From Parahoeflea olei (lineage in GTDB: Bacteria > Pseudomonadota > Alphaproteobacteria > Rhizobiales > Rhizobiaceae), in the NCBI RefSeq assembly GCF_001703635.1, contig NZ_LQZT01000012.1:124001-188000 (forward strand): a DNA stretch of 64,000 bases, read 5' to 3'. The position numbers and the translations under genes were made by a program. Shown one piece after another: positions 9,098 through 17,658 of this stretch. The notes beneath the pieces are model-generated. The model saw only the letters and a list, made by a program, of their open reading frames with translations, was not told where the DNA came from and did no database searches. Position 1 is the stretch's first letter. Each line of letters opens with the position of its first letter.

Positions 9098-10062
9098 GGG
9101 CGGCAGATCTCGCGGGCGCGGATGGCCCGCGCGGTGCGCCAGACCAGCGTCGCTACCGCGATCACCAGCGCCCCCGTCAGGCCGAAGCCCACGACCTTGT
9201 GGGCGTCCGATCCTGTTTCGGAGGCGAACAGGTAGGAGGCGACCGAAAGTGCCGCGAGCGGAAAGGTGAGCGCCCACCAGGACAGGGCGAAAGGCAGCCT
9301 GAAGAAGCGCGGTGCCTGGGTCAGCACGATCAGCGCAAAGACATAGCCGGAATTGAGCAGGATCCGCGCAAACGCATCGACCTCGCCGGTGAGCCGCACC
9401 CAGGCGATGAAGGCCACCGCCGGCGGGGCGATCAGGATCACCAGAGTGGGCATCAGCCGCGACGGCAGCGGCTCGTGGAAGATCAGCCGGTTCATCACCA
9501 GCGTCAGAAGCACGATCCAGAACAGCAGCCCTGCCGAGAAGAACAGCCAGGACAGTTCCACCGCGCCGAACTGGACACCGGCGAGCGGCACCACGACATT
9601 GCCGACCGCCGGAATGAACCAGGCCGGGGAGAGGTGCAGCGGCTGGAACGGGCGATGGCCGATCCAGTTGCCGACGACGCTGAGCGCGAGGATGGCTTGC
9701 GCCGTCACGCCGAGGCTCCAGACGGCGAAGGCAGCGCCGGGGACAACCGGGGCGAGGGCGGTACCGAGCAGCAGAAGCGAGATCGACACCGTGGGAAAGA
9801 AGGCGATGCGGACCGGATGGTTCCACTCGGCCAGCACCGCACGCGGGTGACGCGCGAGCTTGAGGCCATAGAAGAAGATCAGCACCGCGAAGACCGCGAT
9901 CGCCGCGCCCAGAACGAACTGCGAGGCGCTGTGCGCGAGCCCCGCCGCCCGCTCGGCCGCCGTGAGCGACAGCACAAGGCCCAGGAGGCCCATCATCACG
10001 GCGAAAAAGGTGACCGGGAAATTCTCAAGCCGGTCGTGCTTGGCGGCGGACATGTCGACCAT
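9091..10062 (-). CDS. SLAC1/TehA-family anion channel (TDT transporter)
   Basis: A 323-aa polytopic membrane protein with about ten hydrophobic segments, of the tellurite-resistance/dicarboxylate transporter (TDT) family that includes TehA and plant SLAC1. Family features are the start ENFPVTFFAVMMGLLGL, then WNHPVRIAFFPTVSISLLLL around residue 85 and HLSPAWFIPAVGNVVVPLAG around 150. Such proteins conduct monovalent anions or weak acids. Its promoter holds a perfect FNR/FixK box 65 bp upstream of the ATG, suggesting induction at low oxygen. An alternative start lies three codons downstream (10053). Confidence 0.87.
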   Translation of the reverse strand: MVDMSAAKHDRLENFPVTFFAVMMGLLGLVLSLTAAERAAGLAHSASQFVLGAAIAVFAVLIFFYGLKLARHPRAVLAEWNHPVRIAFFPTVSISLLLLGTALAPVVPGAAFAVWSLGVTAQAILALSVVGNWIGHRPFQPLHLSPAWFIPAVGNVVVPLAGVQFGAVELSWLFFSAGLLFWIVLLTLVMNRLIFHEPLPSRLMPTLVILIAPPAVAFIAWVRLTGEVDAFARILLNSGYVFALIVLTQAPRFFRLPFALSWWALTFPLAALSVASYLFASETGSDAHKVVGFGLTGALVIAVATLVWRTARAIRAREICRPE

Positions 10063-10126
10063 GGGTGTGAAGGGTCCTGTGTTTTTGTGATGCGTGTGGC
10101 TGTGCCAAATTCAATATAAAAGATCA

Positions 10127-10140
10127 TTGATATAAATCAA
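10127..10140. promoter_or_regulatory. FNR/FixK-type anaerobox
   Basis: The sequence TTGAT-ATAA-ATCAA is an exact match to the FNR/FnrN/FixK consensus TTGAT-N4-ATCAA, embedded in a longer palindrome ATTGATATAAATCAAT. It is centred about 70 bp before the ATG of the SLAC1-type gene, a sensible activator position. Function is inferred from the consensus match. Confidence 0.75.
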
Positions 10141-10186
10141 TGTCCGATGATGTCCGGGTAAACTCTTGATCCGGCGCGGCAAATTC

Positions 10187-10208
10187 CACCCCTAAAATTG
10201 AAGGGGTG
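10187..10208. repeat. 7-bp inverted repeat (CACCCCT/AGGGGTG)
   Basis: Perfect 7-bp arms are separated by an 8-nt A/T-rich loop, midway between two divergent promoters. It may be an operator or a cruciform-forming site; there is no T-tract to support a terminator. Confidence 0.35.
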
Positions 10209-10283
10209 TTCCATGGGAGCCGGTCGGGCCGCGGATTTGCCGGCGGCTGTCCGTTCCGGAGCGGCGCGCGAGGGGTGGTCAAC

Positions 10284-10312
10284 TTGACATCGCCGCCTAT
10301 CTACTGAACGAT
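10284..10312 (+). promoter_or_regulatory. Putative sigma-70 promoter of ABC importer 1
   Basis: TTGACA at 10284-10289 is followed after 17 bp by AACGAT at 10307-10312. The -10 match is weak, but it falls inside the TetR-type operator, the arrangement expected for a repressed promoter. Confidence 0.45.
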
Positions 10313-10318
10313 CATTCA
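10305..10318. promoter_or_regulatory. BetI/TetR-type operator, copy A
   Basis: TGAACGATCATTCA on this strand reads TGAATGATCGTTCA on the other. That differs at one of 14 positions from copy C (22834) in front of the methyltransferase-tetR operon. It lies 113 bp before the importer ATPase start. It is one of four related sites in this region and a likely target of one or both BetI-like repressors encoded at 22.1 and 23.8 kb. Confidence 0.65.
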
Positions 10319-10430
10319 ATTCGAGCAGCCTGAAAAATGGTGATAATCGAGTTTTATCATGACGCTGGTGCTGACGGCGCAGTAACGTCGCAGTAGGTCT
10401 TGAAAAACCAAGTGTCTTCAGGGAGCGCCT

Positions 10431-11558
10431 TTGAACACCTCGACATCATCCTCCGCCCCCCGTCCGGCCGCCTCATCCCAGGAGTGCGCGGTTTCGGTCC
10501 GTTCGCTCAGCAAGGAGTTCGGAACCGGCGCCAACGCCTTTCGGGCGCTGGACGACGTTTCGGTCGATATCCGCCAGAACGAGTTCTTTACGCTTCTCGG
10601 GCCGTCGGGCTGTGGCAAGACCACGCTGTTGCGGCTGATCGCCGGTTTCGAGGAACCCACTGCCGGCGAGATCCTGCTCGATGGCAGGGACCTGTCGCAC
10701 ATGCCGCCCTATCAGCGCCCGGTCAACACGGTGTTCCAGAGCTATGCGCTGTTTCCGCACATGACGATCCGGCAGAACATTTCCTTCGGCCTGGAAATGC
10801 TCGGCCGGCCCAAGGACGAGATCAAGCGCGTGACCGCGGAAATGCTCAGGCTGGTGCGGCTCGACTCCATGGCCGACCGGCGCATCAACCAGATTTCGGG
10901 CGGCCAGCAGCAGCGCGTGGCGCTCGCGCGGGCGCTGGCCCCGCATCCCAAGGTGCTGCTGCTCGACGAGCCGCTGTCGGCGCTCGACCTGCAACTGCGC
11001 AAGGAGATGCAGATCGAACTCAAGCGGCTGCAGCATGACACCGGCATCACCTTCGTGTTCGTGACCCACGACCAGGACGAGGCGCTGACCATGTCGGACC
11101 GGATCGCGGTGATGAGCGGCGGCAAGATCCTGCAGATCGGAACGCCGCGGGAGATCTATGACAAGCCCCAGCACCGCTTCGTCGCGGGCTTCATCGGCGA
11201 GATCAACCTCTTGCCGGCCGAGGCGCTCGGGGATCACGCCTATGCGGTGGCGGGCGTGGGCACGCTCAAGTCCGACGAGGCCTTCCCGACCGAAAAGGGC
11301 GGGAAGGTGATGCTGGCCGTCCGGCCGGAACGGATCACGCTGTCCGAACCATCGGACGGCACCCTGCCGGGCGTCGTGACCAACGTGGTCTATCACGGCA
11401 CGGACACGATCTTCCACATCAGGCCTGCCGACGGCCTCGAGCTGCGCGCCCGCTCGCAGAACAATTCGGCCCGGCGCCAGTCCTTTGCCACCGGTGACCG
11501 GATTGGCTGGTCGGTGGACCCGTCGTCCGTCTCCGTTCTGGTCGACGAGGCACCATGA
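10431..11558 (+). CDS. Polyamine-type ABC importer ATPase (PotA-like), importer 1
   Basis: A 375-aa ATP-binding subunit of the polyamine/opine/phosphonate (PotA) class. Walker A is [11 protein letters not shown] (about 59-69), the Q-loop [13 protein letters not shown] follows, the signature is [16 protein letters not shown], Walker B is [13 protein letters not shown], and the H-loop is [14 protein letters not shown]-terminal TOBE domain extends past residue 270. No ATG is available near the N-terminus; a TTG at 10431 has GGGAG five bases upstream and is taken as start. It is the first of four co-directional genes and overlaps the next by 4 bp. Confidence 0.92.
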   Translation: MNTSTSSSAPRPAASSQECAVSVRSLSKEFGTGANAFRALDDVSVDIRQNEFFTLLGPSGCGKTTLLRLIAGFEEPTAGEILLDGRDLSHMPPYQRPVNTVFQSYALFPHMTIRQNISFGLEMLGRPKDEIKRVTAEMLRLVRLDSMADRRINQISGGQQQRVALARALAPHPKVLLLDEPLSALDLQLRKEMQIELKRLQHDTGITFVFVTHDQDEALTMSDRIAVMSGGKILQIGTPREIYDKPQHRFVAGFIGEINLLPAEALGDHAYAVAGVGTLKSDEAFPTEKGGKVMLAVRPERITLSEPSDGTLPGVVTNVVYHGTDTIFHIRPADGLELRARSQNNSARRQSFATGDRIGWSVDPSSVSVLVDEAP

Positions 11559-12451
11559 CCCGGGCTGGCAAGACGACCCTGTTCCGGGTCCTGCTGATCG
11601 GGCCGGCGCTTCTGGCGATCACAGCCTTCATGATCGTGCCGCTCGGCCTGATGGCCTATATCTCGTTCCGCGGGCGGGACTATTCGGGCGGCGTCCTCTG
11701 GGACCAGTTCAGCGTCGAGGCCTATATCCGGCTGTTCTTCGAGCGCCAGCTCGACGACACGCTGGCGCTGAACTTCAATTACATGCTGATCATCCTGCGC
11801 TCGGTCTGGCTGTCATTCGTTACCATGGTGGTGTCGCTCCTGGTCGGGTTGCCGGTGGCCATGTTCATGGCGACCCGGGACCGGAAGTGGAAGGCGGTGC
11901 TGGTGTTCATGGTGACGCTGCCGTTCTGGACCAACCTCTTGGTGCGCAACTATGCCTGGATCCTGCTGCTGCGCGACCATGGCACCATCAACTCGCTGCT
12001 TCTGTGGCTCGGCGTCATTTCCGAACCCCTGCCGCTGCTGCACAACGAATTCGCGGTCGCCGTGGGGCTGACCTATTCGTTCCTGCCGTTCATGGTGCTG
12101 CCGATCTATTCCAGTCTTGAAAAGATCGACCTGCGGCTGGTCGAGGCCTCCTTCGACCTCTACGCCACGCGCTGGCAGACCATCCGCCGCGTGATCCTGC
12201 CGCTTGCTTTCCCGGGCATCGTCGCGGGCTGCGTGCTGGTGTTTGTGCCCGCACTCGGCGCCTATATCACGCCCGAGCTTCTGGGCGGCGGCAAGACGCT
12301 GATGATCGGCAACCTGATCGGCTTCCAGTTCGGCGGCGCCCGCAACTGGCCGTTCGGCGCGGCCCTCGGGCTGTTCCTGCTGGTGCTGGTGCTGGGGTCG
12401 CTGAGCCTCTACGCCCGGCGCTATCGTGGCGAACTGGAGGGATCGCGATGA
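11555..12451 (+). CDS. Polyamine-type ABC importer permease (PotB-like), importer 1
   Basis: A 298-aa inner-membrane permease with six predicted membrane spans. The binding-protein-dependent permease loop lies at about residues 205-225 ([20 protein letters not shown]), the site that docks the ATPase. The N-terminal [30 protein letters not shown] pattern is typical of PotB/PotH. It is coupled to its neighbours by ATGA overlaps on both sides. Confidence 0.92.
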   Translation: MTRAGKTTLFRVLLIGPALLAITAFMIVPLGLMAYISFRGRDYSGGVLWDQFSVEAYIRLFFERQLDDTLALNFNYMLIILRSVWLSFVTMVVSLLVGLPVAMFMATRDRKWKAVLVFMVTLPFWTNLLVRNYAWILLLRDHGTINSLLLWLGVISEPLPLLHNEFAVAVGLTYSFLPFMVLPIYSSLEKIDLRLVEASFDLYATRWQTIRRVILPLAFPGIVAGCVLVFVPALGAYITPELLGGGKTLMIGNLIGFQFGGARNWPFGAALGLFLLVLVLGSLSLYARRYRGELEGSR

Positions 12452-13281
12452 GGCTCAACCCGTTCCGCCGGCGCCGCTTTCCCGGCGACGTCACGCATTG
12501 GCCCGGCCTGTTCACCGCAACGATCGCGTTCTTTGCCTTTGTCTATCTGCCGATCCTGATCCTGATCGCGTTGTCGTTCAACGAGAACCGCACGGTGACG
12601 GTGTGGACCGGCTTTTCGCTCGACTGGTACCGCGTGGCCTTTGCCAATCGCGATATCGTCGGGGCGGCGACCAATTCGCTGATCATCGCCTCGGTGGCCT
12701 CGGTGAGCGCGACCACGCTGGCGACGCTCGCGGCGCTGAGGATGGCGAGCAAGGACCGGTTCATGGGCAAGGGCGCGATCAATGCGGTCTTCGCGCTGCC
12801 GATCACGGTGCCCGAGATCGTGCCGGCGGTGGCGACGCTGATGTTCTTCGCAAGCCTCGGCTTCACGCTCGGGCTCGGCACGGTGATCATCGGCCACATC
12901 GTGTTCTGCATCCCCTTCGCCTATCTGCCGATCCGTGCGCGGCTCGAAGGCATGGACCCCAAGATCGGAGAGGCGGCGGCGGATCTTTATGCCAATCCGG
13001 TGCGCGCCTTCTGGCGGGTGACGCTGCCGCAGCTGATCCCCGGCATCCTGTCGGGGCTGGTGCTCGCCTTCATCATCTCGCTCGATGACTTCGTGACCAC
13101 CTTCTTCCTGGGCGGGGCCGGTTCGACCACGCTGCCCATCTACATTTTCGGCTTGGTGAGAGTGGGCGTGACGCCGGAGGTCAATGCGATCTCCTCGCTG
13201 ATGCTGCTCTTGTCGCTTTCGCTAGTCTCCCTGTCCCTGTTCCTGGGGCGGGACCAGAATCGGAACACCGGGCCCGGTTGA
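12448..13281 (+). CDS. Polyamine-type ABC importer permease (PotC-like), importer 1
   Basis: A 277-aa inner-membrane permease, partner of the PotB-like subunit. PotC-type features are YLPILILIALSFNENRTVTVWTGFS at about residues 33-57 and the ATPase-docking loop EAAADLYANPVRAFWRVTLPQ near 177-197. LDDFVTTFFLGGAGSTTLPIYIF, typical of PotC/PotI, follows. The stop is 34 bp before the binding-protein gene. Confidence 0.92.
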   Translation: MRLNPFRRRRFPGDVTHWPGLFTATIAFFAFVYLPILILIALSFNENRTVTVWTGFSLDWYRVAFANRDIVGAATNSLIIASVASVSATTLATLAALRMASKDRFMGKGAINAVFALPITVPEIVPAVATLMFFASLGFTLGLGTVIIGHIVFCIPFAYLPIRARLEGMDPKIGEAAADLYANPVRAFWRVTLPQLIPGILSGLVLAFIISLDDFVTTFFLGGAGSTTLPIYIFGLVRVGVTPEVNAISSLMLLLSLSLVSLSLFLGRDQNRNTGPG

Positions 13282-13314
13282 GACGACAATGCCCGCAATC
13301 AATTGGAGCACATC

Positions 13315-14382
13315 ATGACCAGGCACAACAGGGTAGGACGGCATACCGCCAAACTGCTGATGGCATCCGCCATGACACTCGCCGCATGGAGCGGCGTCGC
13401 GCGCGCCGAGGGCGAACTGCACTTGTACAACTGGAGCAACTATTTCGCGCCGGAACTGCTCGAGCGGTTCGAACAGGAAACCGGCACCAAGGTGACGGTC
13501 GACAACTACGCCTCCGAGGATGACCTTCTGGCCAAGCTGCAGGCCGGCGGTGGCGGCTATGACGTCATCTTTCCCGGCGCCACCACGCTCGGCGTGATGG
13601 TCGAAAAGGGGCTGCTGGCCAAGATCGAAGTCTCCCAGATGGAGAACTTCAAGAACCTGCTGCCGGCCTTCACCACGATTGCCGGCGACGAGAACCGCGA
13701 GTACTCCGCACCCTATATGTGGGGCACCACCGGCTTCACCTACGATCCGGCGATGGTTCCAGGCGGCAAGCTCGAGGAAAGCTGGAAGGAACTGTTCGAG
13801 CCGCGCGACGAGCTCAAAGGCAAGATCGCCATGCTCAACGAGGTCTCCGATGTGTGGAATGCGGCCGCCTACTACACCGGCATCGACAAATGCACCGAGG
13901 ATCCCGCCGAAGCGCAGCAGATCCTTGACCTGCTTATGGCGCAGAAGCCGGATGTGAGGCTTTATTCCAACGACGGCACCATCGACCGGATGGTTGCGGG
14001 CGAGGTTGCCGCGCACATGCAGTGGAACGGTGCTGCGCACCGGGTCAAGGAAAAGAAGCCCGACGCAGTCTATGTCTATCCGAAGGAAGGGACGAGCTTC
14101 TGGACCGACGTGATCGCGGTTCCGAAGGACGCGCCGAACCTGGAAGCGGCCAAGACCTTCGTCAACTGGATGATGTCGCCGGAAATCGCGGCGATCGCGT
14201 CGAACTATACCGGCTATTCGAACGCGGTGTCCGGGTCCGGGGAATTCCTCAGGGAAGACCTCAAGGCCGATCCCGCGGTCAATACGCCGGAGGACTACAA
14301 TGACCGCCTGCGTGCCTTCAAGGCTTGCTCGCCGGCCTCCAAGGACCTGCGTGAAAAGGTCTGGACCAAGCTCAAGTCGTAA
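13315..14382 (+). CDS. Polyamine-type periplasmic binding protein (PotD/PotF-like), importer 1
   Basis: A 355-aa periplasmic solute-binding protein. The signal peptide ends in SGVARA|EG near residue 32; the mature start ELHLYNWSNYFAPELLERFE is the classical PotD/F opening. The string NDGTIDRMVAGEVAAHMQWNG is also typical. The ATG at 13315 has GGAG six bases upstream; the in-frame TTG 12 bp earlier lies within that ribosome site and is rejected. It could bind polyamines, betaines or other amines. A strong hairpin follows. Confidence 0.9.
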   Translation: MTRHNRVGRHTAKLLMASAMTLAAWSGVARAEGELHLYNWSNYFAPELLERFEQETGTKVTVDNYASEDDLLAKLQAGGGGYDVIFPGATTLGVMVEKGLLAKIEVSQMENFKNLLPAFTTIAGDENREYSAPYMWGTTGFTYDPAMVPGGKLEESWKELFEPRDELKGKIAMLNEVSDVWNAAAYYTGIDKCTEDPAEAQQILDLLMAQKPDVRLYSNDGTIDRMVAGEVAAHMQWNGAAHRVKEKKPDAVYVYPKEGTSFWTDVIAVPKDAPNLEAAKTFVNWMMSPEIAAIASNYTGYSNAVSGSGEFLREDLKADPAVNTPEDYNDRLRAFKACSPASKDLREKVWTKLKS

Positions 14383-14401
14383 GCCGGGCGCATGCAAACG
14401 A

Positions 14402-14440
14402 AAGGGCCGGAACCGCGCGTGCGGTTCCGGCCCTTGCCTT
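14402..14440. terminator. Strong bidirectional terminator
   Basis: A perfect 15-bp stem (arms AAGGGCCGGAACCGC and GCGGTTCCGGCCCTT) closes on a GCGT loop and is followed by GCCTTTT. It sits between the convergent binding-protein gene and the SsuC-like permease gene. Confidence 0.85.
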
Positions 14441-14460
14441 TTGGGCGTGCCGGCAGCGGC

Positions 14461-15327
14461 TCAGCCGCGCCAGCGCAACAGCAGCCGTTCGGCGCGGCCG
14501 ATCAGCCAGGCGACGGTGAGCCCGAGCACGGACAATAGCGCCACGCCGGCGATCAGCTGGTCGGTGGCAAACAGCGCGCCCGCCATCAGGATATAGGCGC
14601 CGATGCCGTATTCGGCGCCGATCATTTCGGCCGCGACCAGCAGGATGATGGCGATCGAGGCGGAGATGCGGAAGCCCGACAGGATCGCCGGCAGCGCGCC
14701 GGGAATGATGATCTTGCGCACGATCGACAGCCACGACAGGCCGAAGGACTGGCCCATGCGGATCAGGTTGCGGTCGACATTGTCGACCCCGCCATAGGTG
14801 GCGATGACGGTGGGAAAGAAGGCGCCGAACAGGATGGTGGCGACCTTGGAGCCTTCGCCGATGCCGAACCAGATGATGAACAGCGGCAAAAGCGCGATCT
14901 TCGGGATCGGAAACAGCGCCGAGACGAAGGGCGCGACGCCGGCGCGCACCAGCGAGAACAGCGCGATGGCAAGCCCCACGGCGATGCCGAGCAGGCTGCC
15001 GAGGCTCCAGCCGATCACCAGGCGGTAGAGACTTGCCGACAGGTGCTTCCAGATCATGCCGGTCTCGAACAGGTCGCCGAGCGCCGCCGCGGCCTCGGAC
15101 GGGGCGGGCAGGGCGATGTTGGAGATGAAGCCGGTCTGCGAGCCGATCTCCCACAGGATCAGGAGAAGTACGAACAGGAGCGGGGCGATCAGCCGGTGGC
15201 GGGTGTGCACGAAGCCGCCGCCGCGGAACGGCACCGGGCGCAGGCGTTCGCGGGCGGGCGCTCGGTCCGCGCCTTTCGCGTCGGCGGGCGTGCGGCTTGC
15301 GGTTTCCTGCGTGGCGTCAAGCGACAT
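14461..15327 (-). CDS. ABC importer permease, SsuC/TauC/NrtB type
   Basis: A 288-aa permease of the nitrate/sulfonate/thiamine-precursor class, with a charged N-terminal tail of about 40 residues before the first span (LIAPLLFVLLLILWEIG). Family markers are LPAPSEAAAALGDLFETG and the docking loop SFGLSWLSIVRKIIIPGALPAILSGF. It overlaps the ATPase gene by 11 bp and is the last gene of the leftward set. Confidence 0.9.
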   Translation of the reverse strand: MSLDATQETASRTPADAKGADRAPARERLRPVPFRGGGFVHTRHRLIAPLLFVLLLILWEIGSQTGFISNIALPAPSEAAAALGDLFETGMIWKHLSASLYRLVIGWSLGSLLGIAVGLAIALFSLVRAGVAPFVSALFPIPKIALLPLFIIWFGIGEGSKVATILFGAFFPTVIATYGGVDNVDRNLIRMGQSFGLSWLSIVRKIIIPGALPAILSGFRISASIAIILLVAAEMIGAEYGIGAYILMAGALFATDQLIAGVALLSVLGLTVAWLIGRAERLLLRWRG

Positions 15328-16087
15328 TGGACAGCTCCCGGTCTGCGGCGCGGGCCTCGTCGCGCATGGCTTCCCAGAGCCGGCGCTGGATTGCAGCGGT
15401 TTCCTCGGGATGGTTCGCCCGCTCGGCGAGCGGGATGTCGATCTCGACGATCTCGCGAATGCGCCCCGGGCGGCGCGAGAGCATGACGATGCGGTGGCCG
15501 AGCCGCACCGCTTCGGCGAGATTGTGGGTGATGTAGCAGGCGGAAAAGCCGACCTGGCCCCACAGATCGACGAGGTCGTCCATCAGCAGGTCGCGGGTCT
15601 GGCTGTCGAGCGCCGAGAGCGGCTCGTCCATCAGCATCGCCGCCGGATTGACCGACAGCGCCCGGGCGATCGCCACGCGCTGCTTCATGCCGCCCGAGAG
15701 TTGCCGCGGCCAGGCATGGGCGAATTCCGTGAGCTTGGTGCGGGCGAGCACATCGGCGATGATCTCGCGCTTGCGCGCGCGGTCGATGCCGTGATCTTCG
15801 AGCACGAGGCTGACATTGCCCTCGACCGTGCGCCAGGGCAGGAGCGCGAAATCCTGGAACACGTAAGTCAGCGGATTGAGGCTGTCGGACGGCGGATCGC
15901 CGGCGATCAGCGCGGCGCCGCCGTCCGGCTTTTCGAGCCCGCCGAGAATCCGCAACAGGGTCGACTTGCCGCAGCCCGACGGGCCGACGATGCAGACGAT
16001 CTCGCGCGATCCCACCGACAGCGAAATGTCGTCGAGCACCGTGACGTCGCCGTAGGAGTGGCTGACATGGTCGAGGATGAGTTCCAT
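15317..16087 (-). CDS. ABC importer ATPase, SsuB/TauB type
   Basis: A 256-aa ATPase. Walker A is GPSGCGKSTLL at about 36-46, the Q-loop YVFQDFALLPWRTV follows, the signature is LSGGMKQRVAIARAL, and Walker B is [12 protein letters not shown]. It lacks the extended TOBE domain of the PotA-like ATPases nearby, which fits the SsuB/TauB/ThiZ group. Partners are the permease that follows and the NMT1-like binding protein that precedes. Confidence 0.92.
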   Translation of the reverse strand: MELILDHVSHSYGDVTVLDDISLSVGSREIVCIVGPSGCGKSTLLRILGGLEKPDGGAALIAGDPPSDSLNPLTYVFQDFALLPWRTVEGNVSLVLEDHGIDRARKREIIADVLARTKLTEFAHAWPRQLSGGMKQRVAIARALSVNPAAMLMDEPLSALDSQTRDLLMDDLVDLWGQVGFSACYITHNLAEAVRLGHRIVMLSRRPGRIREIVEIDIPLAERANHPEETAAIQRRLWEAMRDEARAADRELSNVA

Positions 16088-16171
16088 GGCCCGGATCTTT
16101 CCTTTGACGCGGAACCCGTCCCGCGGCCTTGATGGCGACAGAACGGGCCGGATTGGCTCAGGGAGCAGTGA

Positions 16172-17203
16172 TCAGTAGGTCTCGACGTAGCTGCTGTCGA
16201 CCAGATCGGCCATCGTCACCCCCTCGGGGGCGAGCTTTTCCGACTGGAACCAGGCGAGCTGGTCCTCGACGCTTGCGAGATTGAGCTTGGCGCCGGCATT
16301 GATGCGCATGGCACCGGCGGCAATGCGCGGACCGGCCTTGTCGAGCGGCTGGTCGGCATAGACATATTCGTGAACCATGCCGATGATTTCGGCGACCTGG
16401 TCCTCGCCCATGGTCTTGTCGACGAAGGCAGCATTGTAGTCATCGATGCCCTTGGACAGGCCGGCGAGGAAGCGGGTGACCAGGTCGCGGTCTTCGGTGG
16501 CATGCTTGGTCGAAGTGAAGACCGTGGTGACCTGGTAGTTCTCGATGTAATCGGAGATCTTGCCGATCTCGACGACTTCGGGACCCTTGGTCAGCGCGCC
16601 GGCGATGTTGGGGACGATCGACCAGGAATCGATCTGGCCCGATTTCAGCGCGGCGATCACGGCCGGCACCTTCTGCATCGGCGTGATCTTGAGTTCCGAG
16701 CGGTCGAAGCCGGCCTTGTCGGCGATCTTGTGCGCCATGTAGTGGAACGACGAGCCGGCGGTGGTCACGCCGAAGCTGTGGCCGGCGAGCTTGTCGGGGC
16801 TGGTCACGCCCGCGTCATGGGCCTTTTGGGAGACCAGGATCTTCTGGCCTTCGATCTCCGGCGTTTCCTGCAGCGCGCCGCCGATCACGCGGATCGCGCC
16901 CTTCTCGGCGAGGCTGATCAGCCCGCCGGAAATGGCGGTCATGCCGAAATCGATGTCGCCCGAAGCGATCGCCACGGCCATCGGCTGCGCGGCCTGGAAC
17001 ATCACGAACTCGACATCGAGATCCTGTTCGTCGAAATAGCCCTTGCCCTCGGCGATGATGCTCGGCGAATGCGAGGTCAGCGACAGGATGCCGATCTTGA
17101 TGCTGTCGGCGGCCTGCGCGGCGGTGACGAAGGGCATTGCCGCGAGGCTCAGCGCTGCGGCGGCGGCCAGCGAAAGCGCGGTCCGGCGAGTGGTCGAAAT
17201 CAT
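16172..17203 (-). CDS. ABC importer binding protein, NMT1/SsuA-like
   Basis: A 343-aa periplasmic binding protein with signal peptide ending FVTAAQAAD near residue 32. The mature region carries the SsuA/ThiY-like pattern SHSPSIIAEGKGYFDEQDLDVEFV and GDIDFGMTAISGG. The ATG at 17203 has GGAGGATTTC directly upstream; the frame runs further up but that extension overlaps another gene and has no signal peptide. Ligand unknown; the neighbouring GcvT-like and flavin dehydrogenase genes suggest an N-methyl or amine compound, an inference from context. Confidence 0.88.
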   Translation of the reverse strand: MISTTRRTALSLAAAAALSLAAMPFVTAAQAADSIKIGILSLTSHSPSIIAEGKGYFDEQDLDVEFVMFQAAQPMAVAIASGDIDFGMTAISGGLISLAEKGAIRVIGGALQETPEIEGQKILVSQKAHDAGVTSPDKLAGHSFGVTTAGSSFHYMAHKIADKAGFDRSELKITPMQKVPAVIAALKSGQIDSWSIVPNIAGALTKGPEVVEIGKISDYIENYQVTTVFTSTKHATEDRDLVTRFLAGLSKGIDDYNAAFVDKTMGEDQVAEIIGMVHEYVYADQPLDKAGPRIAAGAMRINAGAKLNLASVEDQLAWFQSEKLAPEGVTMADLVDSSYVETY

Positions 17204-17405
17204 GAAATCCTCCCTGAAGGCTTGGTCTGAATGGTGATTGTCGGTGTCATCGGGCGGTGTCCGCCGGAAAAGAGCCTGTTCTCGGTTTTGCCGGCGCGCA
17301 AAACCGGGGAGGGACGCCGGAAGCGGACCCTGACCGGCCGCGGTGGTGTGCGGCGCGTGGCGACACGATGGTCGGGTATCAGCTATTCGTTGGGGACTGC
17401 CGGAG

Positions 17406-17654
17406 TCAACCGGTTTTGTCGGGGGTGCGACGCGAGCGCAGCACCGCGTCGGGATCCTCGGCGTCGAGGTTGCAGCAGATGCGATAGGCTTCGAGCGTTT
17501 CCGCATCGAGCAGGCCGCGGCGGTAGAAATGCATCGCCGCGCCGTAGCGGTGGATGCCCGAGCCGGGCGTGCCGAGCGGCAGGCGCAGCAGGTCGAGCTG
17601 CGCCCGGTCTTCCGCCGTCTCCGGCTCGATCGGTCCGGTGATTGCCCGGGCCAC
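17406..17654 (-). CDS. Small protein of unknown function downstream of GcvT-like gene
   Basis: An 82-aa frame starting at GTG 17654, which overlaps the stop of the GcvT-like gene by 4 bp on the coding side (start MARAITGPIEPET). It is mostly helical and charged, with LDLLRLPLGTPGSGIHRYG, then AAMHFYRRGLLDAETLEAY and CCNLDAEDPDAVL. No signal peptide or membrane span is visible. I do not recognise the family. Tight coupling argues that it works with the GcvT-like protein, perhaps as a small subunit. The first codons cannot be proved, because GTG has no strong ribosome site inside the upstream gene. Confidence 0.6.
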   Translation of the reverse strand: MARAITGPIEPETAEDRAQLDLLRLPLGTPGSGIHRYGAAMHFYRRGLLDAETLEAYRICCNLDAEDPDAVLRSRRTPDKTG

Positions 17655-17658
17655 GGCG

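Larger units (their letters stand above)
10063..10430. other. Intergenic region with divergent promoters (SLAC1-type gene and ABC importer 1)
   Basis: A 368-bp stretch without a supported gene. It holds the FNR box at 10127-10140, a hairpin with arms CACCCCT/AGGGGTG at 10187-10208, a TTGACA -35-like element at 10284-10289, and the TetR-type operator at 10305-10318. Confidence 0.7.

Noticed and set aside
10187-10208. Transcription terminator in the divergent promoter gap
   Set aside because: The inverted repeat has no T-tract and sits between two outward promoters, so it is listed only as a repeat.
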